Source of the DNA: CAZKCI01 sp964551475
Lineage (GTDB): Bacteria > Auribacterota > Erginobacteria > Erginobacterales > CAZKCI01
Assembly: GCA_964551475.1 (NCBI GenBank)
Contig: CAZKCI010000026.1
Span: forward strand, 1 to 15,124
Length of the DNA stretch: 15,124 bases
Direction of reading: 5' to 3'
In this document: one piece after another, positions 6,291-12,315 of the stretch
Position numbering within the stretch: position 1 is the stretch's first letter
Layout of the letters: each line of letters opens with the position of its first letter
Translations under genes and position numbers: made by a program
Notes under the pieces: model-generated
Databases searched by the model: none
Seen by the model: only the letters and a program-made list of their open reading frames with translations
Told to the model about the DNA's origin: nothing

Positions 6291-6298
6291 AATAAGTG
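6231..6298 (+). promoter_or_regulatory. Shine-Dalgarno displaced from the rplX start by a hairpin
   Basis: AAAGGAG at 6231-6237 is the only good ribosome-binding sequence between rplN and rplX, yet it is 58 nt before GTG 6296. Everything between is the GC-rich hairpin and its tail. Nothing purine-rich lies in the 15 nt before GTG. Folding of the hairpin could bring the two together, or AAAGGAG may merely be part of the repeat, since copy B has it too. Confidence 0.35.
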
Positions 6299-6625
6299 AA
6301 ACTGAGACTAAAAAAGAACGACACGGTGATCGTGGTCAAGGGCAAGGAGCGTTTCGCCCAGAAGACCGGCAAGATCCTGAAGATCTTCCGGGAGGAGGGC
6401 CGGGTGGTGGTGCAGGGGGTTAACTTCGTGAAGAGGCACACCCGTCCCTCGGCCAAGAATCAGCAGGGCGGCATCCTGGAGAAGGAGGCTTCGCTTTCCC
6501 TCTCCAATGTGATGCTCTACTGCCCCCGCTGCAAGAAGGGATCGCGAGTGGGGATCAAGGTCATGCCGGACAAGACCAAGCTCCGCTTCTGCCGCCGCTG
6601 CGAAGAGACGCTCGACAAGGCCTAA
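6296..6625 (+). CDS. rplX: 50S ribosomal protein L24, zinc-ribbon form
   Basis: L24 is an assembly initiator of the 50S subunit, located near the tunnel exit. The 109 residues begin MKLRLKKNDTVIVVKGKERF (KOW motif) and continue KTGKILKIFREEGRVVVQGV and KRHTRPSAKNQQGGILEKEA, as in all bacterial L24. The C-terminus has CPRC (76-79) and CRRC (99-102), a four-cysteine ribbon present in many lineages but absent from E. coli L24. The start is GTG 6296, the only candidate that gives the family N-terminus, despite lacking an adjacent ribosome-binding site. Confidence 0.97.
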   Translation: MKLRLKKNDTVIVVKGKERFAQKTGKILKIFREEGRVVVQGVNFVKRHTRPSAKNQQGGILEKEASLSLSNVMLYCPRCKKGSRVGIKVMPDKTKLRFCRRCEETLDKA

Positions 6626-6644
6626 ACGGGGAAACGAACAAAAA

Positions 6645-6731
6645 GGAGTAATGGAGTGGTGGAGTGATGGAGTAAGGCAAGAGATGTCTTTCGCGATTCC
6701 ATTCCTCCAATACTCCAGTACTCCAATACTC
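6645..6731 (+). repeat. GGAGTAAT-type tandem inverted-repeat hairpin, rplX-rplE gap
   Basis: The G-arm is four exact 8-nt units: GGAGTAAT, GGAGTGGT, GGAGTGAT, GGAGTAAG (6645-6676). The C-arm is CTCCAATA, CTCCAGTA, CTCCAATA, CTC (6705-6731), also 8-nt period. In the tip, AAGA and TCTT can pair around GATG. The word is unrelated to the GGTTCAAC word of other gaps but the architecture is the same. In E. coli this gap carries the S8 repressor site; I do not recognise that site here. Confidence 0.92.
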
Positions 6732-6746
6732 ATTTGAGGTTGCCTC

Positions 6747-7292
6747 ATGGCTCGCTTACTGGATCGTTACCGCTCTGAGATCGCGCCGAAGATGATGGAA
6801 CGCTTCGGCTTCAAAAACCGTCTGCGCGTTCCCCGCCTGGTCAAGATCGTGGTCAACATGGGGGTCGGGGAAGGGATTTCCGACGGGAAAGCGGTGAGCG
6901 CCGCCGCCGACGAACTGGCCCTGATCACCGGCCAGCGCCCGCGGATCGCCCGCTCCCGCAAAGCGGTGGCCAATTTCAAGCTGCGCCAGGGGATTCCGAT
7001 CGGATGCAAGGTCACCCTGCGGGGGAAGATGATGTATGAATTCTTCGACCGCCTGATCAGCGTGGTCCTGCCCCGGATCCGTGATTTCCGGGGGCTATCC
7101 CCCAACTCCTTTGACGGCCGGGGCAACTACACTCTGGGCCTCGAGGAGCAGATTGTTTTCCCCGAGATCGACATGGACAAGGTCGCCCGGGTGCAGGGGA
7201 TGGACATCACGGTGGTCACCACGGCCGGGAACAACGAGGAAGCGCGCGAATTGTTCGCCCTGATGGGGATTCCGTTCCGGAAACCAACGTAA
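6747..7292 (+). CDS. rplE: 50S ribosomal protein L5
   Basis: L5 binds 5S rRNA and contacts P-site tRNA. The 181 residues match the family (179-181). Motifs are RLVKIVVNMGVGEGISDGKA, ITGQRPRIARSRKAVANFKL, RQGIPIGCKVTLRGKMMYEF, the RDFRGLSPNSFDGRGNYTLG block and the C-terminal MDITVVTTAGNNEEARELFA. ATG 6747 is preceded by GAGGT (6736-6740) at 6 nt. The ribosome-binding site sits immediately after the inverted repeat, outside its stem. Confidence 0.98.
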   Translation: MARLLDRYRSEIAPKMMERFGFKNRLRVPRLVKIVVNMGVGEGISDGKAVSAAADELALITGQRPRIARSRKAVANFKLRQGIPIGCKVTLRGKMMYEFFDRLISVVLPRIRDFRGLSPNSFDGRGNYTLGLEEQIVFPEIDMDKVARVQGMDITVVTTAGNNEEARELFALMGIPFRKPT

Positions 7293-7300
7293 AAGAGAGT

Positions 7301-7432
7301 CGATGGGATAAGGTCAGGAAGTGGGTCTGGGAAATGGGTGAGGGAGAAGCGGTGGGCTGCCGCCGGCGCGACTCACCATAGACTTTACCCGTTGACCAAA
7401 CCAATATCTTAACCCTGACCCATTAACTGATC
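7301..7432 (+). repeat. Degenerate GGGT-type inverted repeat, rplE-rpsN gap
   Basis: A G-rich stretch with irregularly repeated GGGT/GGTC words (7304-7345) is followed by a C-rich stretch with ACCC, GACC and AACCC (7386-7421). The clearest pairs are GGTCAGG (7312-7318) with CCTGACC (7414-7420), and GGTGAG (7337-7342) with CTCACC (7372-7377), with a GC-rich CGCCGGCG palindrome between them. It looks like an eroded member of the G-arm/C-arm hairpins seen in the other gaps. Confidence 0.5.
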
Positions 7433-7447
7433 TTTCAAGGAGTTTAC

Positions 7448-7633
7448 ATGGCTAAGAAGTCTCTCAGGTTGAAGAGCGAACGGAAGCCCAAGTTCCCGGT
7501 CCGCCGCTATTTCCGCTGCCGGCGCTGCGGGCGCAAGGGCGGTTATATGAGCAAATTCCAGATCTGCCGCATCTGTTTCCGTCAACTGGCCAGCCGGGGG
7601 CAGATCCCGGGAGTGACCAAGTCGAGCTGGTAA
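7448..7633 (+). CDS. rpsN: 30S ribosomal protein S14, zinc (type Z) form
   Basis: S14 is a late-assembling 30S head protein. The 61-residue product is the short zinc-binding form, with CRRC (24-27) and CRIC (40-43) and the conserved end RQLASRGQIPGVTKSSW. The longer cysteine-free form is about 89-101 residues. AAGGAG ends 5 nt before ATG 7448. In the spc operon S14 lies between L5 and S8, as here. Some genomes carry a second zinc-free copy used under zinc starvation; that cannot be seen in this window. Confidence 0.98.
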   Translation: MAKKSLRLKSERKPKFPVRRYFRCRRCGRKGGYMSKFQICRICFRQLASRGQIPGVTKSSW

Positions 7634-7675
7634 ATTATTTCGTCAACGGACCGTTCGGTCCGGGGACGAAGTAAT
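7634..7675 (+). other. Strong 17-bp hairpin between rpsN and rpsH
   Basis: ATTATTTCGTC (7634-7644) pairs with GACGAAGTAAT (7665-7675), 11 bp with one G-T wobble. Inside, CGGACC (7647-7652) pairs with GGTCCG (7657-7662) around a GTTC loop. The two helices are separated by a 2x2 internal loop (AA/GG). It begins right after the rpsN stop and ends 6 nt before AAGGAG of rpsH. No T-tract follows, so it is not a classical terminator; a regulatory or processing role is possible. Confidence 0.75.
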
Positions 7676-7697
7676 GGAGCTAAGGAGAAGATCACGC

Positions 7698-8096
7698 ATG
7701 ACTATGAGCGACCCGATCGCGGATTTCCTCACCCGGATCCGCAACGCCCATCGCCGGGGGCTGCCCCGGGTGGACATTCCCTCCTCCGGCCTGAAAGTGG
7801 AGCTGGCGCGGATTCTCAAGGAGGAGAACTTCATCGAAGCCTATGACGTGTCCAAGGACGACAAGCAGGGGATGCTGCGCATCGCCCTGCGCTACGGCCC
7901 CCAAAAAAGCCGGATCATCAACGGGCTGAAGCGGATCAGCACCCCGGGCCGCCGCGTCTACGTCGGCGTCGGCGAGCTGCCCCGGGTGTTCGAGGGCGCG
8001 GGGGTGGCGGTCGTCTCCACTTCCAAGGGCGTGATGACCGCCGAGAAGGCCCGCTCCGCCAAGCTTGGCGGCGAAGTCATCTGCTCTGTGTGGTGA
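7698..8096 (+). CDS. rpsH: 30S ribosomal protein S8
   Basis: S8 is a primary binder of the central domain of 16S rRNA and, in E. coli, the repressor of the spc operon. The start ATG 7698 has AAGGAG 10 nt upstream (7682-7687) and gives MTMSDPIADFLTRIRNAHRR, the family N-terminus. An upstream in-frame ATG at 7674 falls in the hairpin and would add MELRRRSR, so I rejected it. The 132 residues end GGEVICSVW, the usual C-terminus. The block RISTPGRRVYVGVGELPRVF and the STSKGVMTAEKAR segment are diagnostic. Confidence 0.97.
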   Translation: MTMSDPIADFLTRIRNAHRRGLPRVDIPSSGLKVELARILKEENFIEAYDVSKDDKQGMLRIALRYGPQKSRIINGLKRISTPGRRVYVGVGELPRVFEGAGVAVVSTSKGVMTAEKARSAKLGGEVICSVW

Positions 8097-8113
8097 GCGA
8101 GGGGGAAACTGAT

Positions 8114-8650
8114 ATGTCGCGAGTCGGAAAAATACCCATCCCGGTTCCATCCGGGGTGAAAGTGTCGGTGTCCGGACGTACGGTCACCGCCACCGGTCCC
8201 CAGGGCGAGCTGAAACACGCCCTGCCCGGCGTCCTCGACGCCGTCGTCGAGGGGAATCTTGTGAGGGTCACGCGCTCCTTGGAGAGCACGGAAGCCCGGT
8301 CCCTGCACGGCCTCCATGCCCGCCTGCTGGCCAACGTTCTCCGCGGGGTAAGCGCGGGTTACGAGAAGAAGCTCGAGATCTTCGGCGTGGGCTACCGGGC
8401 GTCGATGGAGGGCAAAGACCTGGTCCTCCTGCTCGGTTTCTCCCACCCGATCAAGTTTCCGGCCCCCGCCGGAATCACTCTCAAGGTGGAGGAGAAGGGC
8501 GCCGTCGTGGTTTCCGGTTGCGATCGGCAGAAAGTGGGAGAGACGGCGGCCCGTCTGCGTCGTTTCCGCCCGCCCGAGCCGTACAAGGGGAAGGGCATCC
8601 GCTACCAGGGCGAATGGATCAAACGGAAGGTCGGAAAGGCTGTAGCCTGA
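8114..8650 (+). CDS. rplF: 50S ribosomal protein L6
   Basis: L6 lies near the sarcin-ricin loop at the factor-binding site. From ATG 8114 (GAGGGGG about 8 nt upstream) the product is 178 residues, the usual length, beginning MSRVGKIPIPVPSGVKVSVS. The C-terminal signature RFRPPEPYKGKGIRYQGEWI (approximately 151-170) is almost invariant, as is IFGVGYRA in the centre. A GTG at 8090 in the same frame lies inside rpsH and would add non-family residues. The stop shares an A with the rplR ATG (TGATG). Confidence 0.97.
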   Translation: MSRVGKIPIPVPSGVKVSVSGRTVTATGPQGELKHALPGVLDAVVEGNLVRVTRSLESTEARSLHGLHARLLANVLRGVSAGYEKKLEIFGVGYRASMEGKDLVLLLGFSHPIKFPAPAGITLKVEEKGAVVVSGCDRQKVGETAARLRRFRPPEPYKGKGIRYQGEWIKRKVGKAVA

Positions 8651-9018
8651 TGAAAATCGCGGATAAAAGCGCGGCCCGCTGGATACGCCAGCGCCGCGCG
8701 CGACAGACCATCAAGGGAACGGCGGCGCGTCCGCGGCTGAGCGTCTTTCGCTCCCTGAAGCACTTCTACGTGCAGTACATCGACGATGACGCCGGATGCT
8801 CCCTGGGGGCGGTCTCCACCCGGGACAAGCGTTTCCGGGAGGTCTTCGCGGGCTCGGCCGGGAACCTCAAGGGCGCCGCCGCGCTGGGGAAACTGGCGGG
8901 GGAACTGGCCAAGGAGCTGAAGATCGTGACGGTGGTTTTCGACCGCGGGGGATACCAGTATCACGGGCGGGTCAAGGCTTTGGCCGAGGCGGTCCGCGCC
9001 GCGGGGATAAAGTTCTAA
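8650..9018 (+). CDS. rplR: 50S ribosomal protein L18
   Basis: L18 binds 5S rRNA together with L5. From ATG 8650 the product is 122 residues, normal. Motifs are RQRRARQTIKGTAARPRLSV near the N-terminus, FRSLKHFYVQYIDDDAG, and the C-terminal FDRGGYQYHGRVKALAEAVR ending AAGIKF, all characteristic. There is no separate strong ribosome-binding site; the TGATG junction with rplF indicates coupled translation. It is followed by a 119-nt gap with an inverted repeat before rpsE. Confidence 0.97.
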   Translation: MKIADKSAARWIRQRRARQTIKGTAARPRLSVFRSLKHFYVQYIDDDAGCSLGAVSTRDKRFREVFAGSAGNLKGAAALGKLAGELAKELKIVTVVFDRGGYQYHGRVKALAEAVRAAGIKF

Positions 9019-9019
9019 G

Positions 9020-9118
9020 GGTTCCAGATTCAACGGTGCAAAGGCTCAAGGTGCAAAGGTTCAACGGTTGGGATGGCAGGCAACCGTGAACCGCTGAACC
9101 GCTGAACCGTGAACCGTA
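9020..9118 (+). repeat. GGTTCAAC-type inverted repeat, partly degenerated, rplR-rpsE gap
   Basis: The G-arm (9020-9070) reads GGTTCCAG, ATTCAAC, GGTGCAAA, GGCTCAA, GGTGCAAA, GGTTCAAC, GGTTG, more diverged than in the other gaps. The C-arm from 9082 reads AACCGTG, AACCGCTG, AACCGCTG, AACCGTG, AACCGTAT, AACC. GGTTG and CAACC close a tip of about 10 nt. It ends about 20 nt before the rpsE start. Confidence 0.85.
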
Positions 9119-9137
9119 TAACCCAAGAGAGAGAAAC

Positions 9138-9665
9138 GTGGAAAATCGAGAGAGAAGACATAGGCAGTCAAGGCCCCGGCCGGCCGCGGCCAAGATTGAT
9201 GGCCAGCCCGAAATCAAGGACCGGGTGGTCAACATCCGCCGTTGCGCCAAGGTGGTCAAGGGCGGCCGCCGTTTCAGTTTTTCCGCCCTGGTGGTGGTGG
9301 GGGATGAAAAGGGTTCGGTCGGCTACGGACTGGGCAAGGCCAACGAGGTCGCCGACGCGATCGCCAAGGGGATCGAGGCGGCGAAGAAGACACTGGTCAG
9401 GATTCCCCTGCGCGGGACCACCATCCCCCATCAGATCATCGGCGCCTTCGGCTCGTCCCGCGTGCTCATGAAACCCGCGCCCCCGGGGACCGGAGTGGTC
9501 GCCGGCGGCGGCGTCCGCGCCATCCTGGAGATGGCGGGGGTCAGGGATGTCTACGCCAAGTTTATCGGATCGCGCAATCCCCTGAACGGCGTCCGGGCCG
9601 GGCTCGAAGGACTCAACCGGATCAAGGAGATTGAGGATTCGGTCCGCTTCCGGAGGAGGGAATAA
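9138..9665 (+). CDS. rpsE: 30S ribosomal protein S5
   Basis: S5 is a decoding-fidelity protein at the mRNA entrance. The 175-residue frame starts at GTG 9138 after a weak GAGAGAGAAA stretch. Residues 1-25 are a basic, non-conserved leader (ENRERRHRQSRPRPAAAK), slightly longer than usual. The S5 double-stranded RNA-binding domain begins KDRVVNIRRCAKVVKGGRRF (28-47), followed by VGYGLGKANEVADAIAKGIE (61-80). The C-terminal domain includes TIPHQIIGAFGSSRVLMKPA (95-114) and RNPLNGVRAGLEGLNRI. The stop TAA is directly followed by the GTG of rplO. Confidence 0.96.
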   Translation: MENRERRHRQSRPRPAAAKIDGQPEIKDRVVNIRRCAKVVKGGRRFSFSALVVVGDEKGSVGYGLGKANEVADAIAKGIEAAKKTLVRIPLRGTTIPHQIIGAFGSSRVLMKPAPPGTGVVAGGGVRAILEMAGVRDVYAKFIGSRNPLNGVRAGLEGLNRIKEIEDSVRFRRRE

Positions 9666-10136
9666 GTGGAACTGCACGAACTCAAGCCCGCGCCGGGCGC
9701 CCGCCGGCCGCGCAAGGTCCGAGGGCGGGGATCCGCTTCCGGCCTGGGCAAGACCGCCGGGCGCGGACAGAAAGGCGCCAAGGCCCGCACCGGCGCCCAT
9801 GACCGCCGCGGGTTCGAGGGCGGCCAGATGCCGCTCTTGCGCCGCCTGCCCAAGATCGGCTACTTCACCCCGCCCCACCAGAAGGTGTACGCCGTCCTCA
9901 ACGTGGGCGCCCTGGAGGGACTGGACGGGGAGAAGGAGATCACCCCGGATCTGCTCAAGGAGAAGAGGATCGTCCGTACGCTCCGGAGCGCCGGTCTCAA
10001 GATCCTGGGGTCGGGGAAGCTCACCAAGAAACTCACCGTCGCCGCTCACGCCTTCAGCGCTTCGGCCCGCCGGGCGATCGAAGCCGCCGGGGGAACTTGC
10101 CGGGTGATTGCCCGCGCTTCTCCTCCCTCCGCTTAG
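9666..10136 (+). CDS. rplO: 50S ribosomal protein L15
   Basis: L15 is a late-assembly 50S protein with a long glycine/arginine-rich extension. The start is GTG 9666, abutting the rpsE stop (TAAGTG), with GGAGGAGGG ending about 6 nt upstream. The 156 residues show LKPAPGARRPRKVRGRGSAS then GLGKTAGRGQKGAKARTG, the family's glycine-rich arm, and GFEGGQMPLLRRLPKIGYF in the middle. The C-terminal domain reads GLKILGSGKLTKKLTVAAHA with SASARRAIEAAGG. L30 (rpmD), normally just upstream, is missing. Confidence 0.97.
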   Translation: MELHELKPAPGARRPRKVRGRGSASGLGKTAGRGQKGAKARTGAHDRRGFEGGQMPLLRRLPKIGYFTPPHQKVYAVLNVGALEGLDGEKEITPDLLKEKRIVRTLRSAGLKILGSGKLTKKLTVAAHAFSASARRAIEAAGGTCRVIARASPPSA

Positions 10137-10142
10137 CCGTTC

Positions 10143-11495
10143 ATGCTCTCCGCCTTCGTCAATACGTTCAAGGTTCCGGAGCTTCGGCGCCGGATCCTTT
10201 TCACGCTGGGACTGCTCGCCGTCTACCGGATCGGGTGCTATATCCCCACCCCCGGGATCAACGGGAGCGCCCTGTCTCAGATCTTTGATAACCTGGCCCG
10301 CCAGAGCGGCGGATCCATCCTGGGCTTGATGGATATCTTCTCCGGGGGCGCGATGTCCAAGTGCACGGTCTTCGCCCTCGGGATCATGCCCAACATCTCC
10401 GCCTCCATCATCATGCAGCTCTTGACCGCGGTCATCCCCTTCCTGGAGAAGATGGCCAAAGAAGGCGAGGTGGGACGGAAGAAGATCAACCAGTACACAC
10501 GCTACGGCACCGTGGTTCTGGCCCTCTTCCAGGGCTACATGATCAGCCTGGGACTGCAGAATCCCGCCTCCATCTTCGGCCGTCTGGCCCAGGGGATGCA
10601 GGTGGCCACGCCGGGTCTGGGCTTCCGCCTGATGACCATGCTCACGCTCACCGCCGGGACGATCTTCATCATGTGGCTGGGGGAGCAGATCACCGAGCGC
10701 GGGATCGGCAACGGGATGTCCCTGATCATCAGCGCCAGCATCATCTCCCGGGCCCCCAACGCGCTCACCTCGGCCTGGGTTCTCTTCTCCCCCCTGGATC
10801 CGGAGAAGCGCAGCCTGCCTCTGGGACTGCTGGTGATCATGCTCGGCCTGCTGGTCTTCGTCATCGCCGCCATCATCCTGGTCACTCAGGCCCAGCGCCA
10901 GATCCCCGTCCAGTATGCGAAAAGGGTGGTCGGCCGCCGGATCTTCGGCGGCACCCGCACTTACATACCGCTGCGGGTGAACCAGGCGGGGGTCATCCCG
11001 ATCATCTTCGCCTCGGCCATCCTGATGATCCCCTCCCAGATCGCCCAGTTCGTCCCCGCCTTCTCCGCCCTCACCGCTTATCTTTCCCCGGGCGGGCTGA
11101 TCTACCTCGCTCTCGAGGTGCTGGCCATCGTCTTCTTCGCCTATTTCTACACCGCCCTGACCTTCAACCCGATCGACGTGGCCGACAACATGCGCAAGTA
11201 CGGCGGCTTCATCCCGGGGATCCGCCCGGGGAAGAACACCGCCGAGTTCCTGGACAAGGTGATGACCCGGATCACGCTGCCGGGCGCGATCTTCCTCGCC
11301 CTGATCGCCATCCTCCCCACCGTGATCACCGGGAAATTGCAGATCGAGTTCGATATCGCCCAGTTCTTCGGGGGGACCAGCCTGCTCATCCTGGTCGGGG
11401 TGATGCTCGACACCATGCGCCAGGTGGAGTCGCACCTCTTGATGCGCCACTACGACGGCTTCATGAAGAAGGGCAAGCTGAAGGGAAGATTTTAA
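10143..11495 (+). CDS. secY: Preprotein translocase subunit SecY
   Basis: SecY is the channel of the SecYEG translocon in the inner membrane. The 450 residues fit ten transmembrane helices. The start MLSAFVNTFKVPELRRRILF is the standard amphipathic N-terminus before TM1. Motifs are SGGAMSKCTVFALGIMPNIS (67-86), the cytoplasmic loop PFLEKMAKEGEVGRKKINQY (99-118), WLGEQITERGIGNGMSLII (178-196), QRQIPVQYAKRVVGRR (251-266, ribosome/SecA-binding loop) and DVADNMRKYGGFIPGIRPGK. ATG 10143 is 6 nt after the rplO stop; its upstream sequence is pyrimidine-rich with no ribosome-binding site, so it presumably depends on coupling to rplO. Confidence 0.98.
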   Translation: MLSAFVNTFKVPELRRRILFTLGLLAVYRIGCYIPTPGINGSALSQIFDNLARQSGGSILGLMDIFSGGAMSKCTVFALGIMPNISASIIMQLLTAVIPFLEKMAKEGEVGRKKINQYTRYGTVVLALFQGYMISLGLQNPASIFGRLAQGMQVATPGLGFRLMTMLTLTAGTIFIMWLGEQITERGIGNGMSLIISASIISRAPNALTSAWVLFSPLDPEKRSLPLGLLVIMLGLLVFVIAAIILVTQAQRQIPVQYAKRVVGRRIFGGTRTYIPLRVNQAGVIPIIFASAILMIPSQIAQFVPAFSALTAYLSPGGLIYLALEVLAIVFFAYFYTALTFNPIDVADNMRKYGGFIPGIRPGKNTAEFLDKVMTRITLPGAIFLALIAILPTVITGKLQIEFDIAQFFGGTSLLILVGVMLDTMRQVESHLLMRHYDGFMKKGKLKGRF

Positions 11496-11499
11496 AAAA

Positions 11500-11602
11500 G
11501 GAGTATTGGAGTGATGAACCAACGGAGTAATGGAGTATTGGAGTAATGGAGCGATGAAAACATGACTTTCGTCACTCCAATACTCCGGTACTCCAATACT
11601 CC
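11500..11602 (+). repeat. GGAGTAAT-type tandem inverted-repeat hairpin, secY-adk gap
   Basis: Seven consecutive 8-nt units fill 11500-11555: GGAGTATT, GGAGTGAT, GAACCAAC, GGAGTAAT, GGAGTATT, GGAGTAAT, GGAGCGAT. The third has a different word but keeps the 8-nt register. The C-arm at 11575-11602 is CTCCAATA, CTCCGGTA, CTCCAATA, CTCC. The tip also pairs (GATGAAA with TTTCGTC, one wobble). The rest of the gap to adk (11603-11664) holds only the adk ribosome-binding site. Confidence 0.92.
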
Positions 11603-11664
11603 CTGGTGGCTGTTAGAGATCGCATGGAACATGGAATGAGACATGGCCGTCCGGAGGTTTCCCG

Positions 11665-12315
11665 ATGAACGTGGTTCTTCTCGGACCGCCGGGAGCGGGG
11701 AAGGGGACTCACGCCACCGAGCTGTCGCGCGAGTTCAAGGTTCCCCATATCTCCACCGGGGACATCTTTCGGGAGGAGATGAAGGCGAAGACGGAGCTGG
11801 GGAAGCTCGCCCAGAGCTATATCGACGATGGGCACCTGGTACCCGACGACGTGGTGGTGAAGATCGTGGCGGAAAGGCTCCGGCGCCCGGACGCGCGGCG
11901 GGGATTCATCCTGGACGGTTTTCCCCGCACCATCCCGCAGGCCGAGAAGTTCGAGGAGATGCTGAGCGCGGCCGGGAGGAAGCTCGACGCCGTGCTTTAC
12001 CTGGAAACGCCTCCGGAAGCGTCCATCCAGCGCCTGAGCGGCCGCCGGGTCTGCCGGGAGTGCGGCGCCACCTATCACACGGTCAACATCCCTCCTCGGA
12101 AGGAGGGGATCTGCGATCGTTGCGGCGGCGAGCTGTACCAGAGAGAAGACGACCGCCCGGAGTCGATCCGGGAGCGGTTCAAGGAATATCAGGCGAAGAC
12201 CGAGGGACTGATCGCATTTTATCGGGAACGGAAACAGCTGACGACGGTCGATGCGGGGGTTTCCCGGGCGCAGACCCTGGCCGCGCTCCAGTCTATTTTC
12301 CGCCGTCTCGGATGA
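11665..12315 (+). CDS. adk: Adenylate kinase, zinc-LID form
   Basis: Adenylate kinase interconverts ATP + AMP and 2 ADP in the cytoplasm. The P-loop GPPGAGKGT is at residues 7-15, the AMP-binding segment STGDIFREEM at 30-39 and DGFPRT at 84-89. The long LID domain (about 125-160) has CREC (130-133) and CDRC (150-153), the four-cysteine zinc-binding arrangement found in many non-enterobacterial enzymes. DDRPESIRERF follows. The 216-residue length is typical of the long form. ATG 11665 has GGAGGT (11653-11658) at 6 nt. The stop overlaps the map start as ATGA. Confidence 0.98.
   Translation: MNVVLLGPPGAGKGTHATELSREFKVPHISTGDIFREEMKAKTELGKLAQSYIDDGHLVPDDVVVKIVAERLRRPDARRGFILDGFPRTIPQAEKFEEMLSAAGRKLDAVLYLETPPEASIQRLSGRRVCRECGATYHTVNIPPRKEGICDRCGGELYQREDDRPESIRERFKEYQAKTEGLIAFYRERKQLTTVDAGVSRAQTLAALQSIFRRLG

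Noticed and set aside
9168..11522. A 784-codon open frame on the - strand opposite rpsE, rplO and secY
   Set aside because: It is antisense to three genes with unmistakable family motifs. Its composition (runs of Gly, Asp, His, Gln) is what the complement of GC-rich codons gives, and I see no domain or ribosome-binding site.
10361..11530. A 389-codon + strand frame overlapping secY
   Set aside because: It is the +1 shadow of secY, rich in His/Pro/Arg/Gly with no membrane segments or recognisable domain.
11643..12311. N-terminal extension of map through the whole of adk
   Set aside because: The frame is open but the translated part is arginine/glycine-rich and unlike any MAP extension; map fits the family from ATG 12312.
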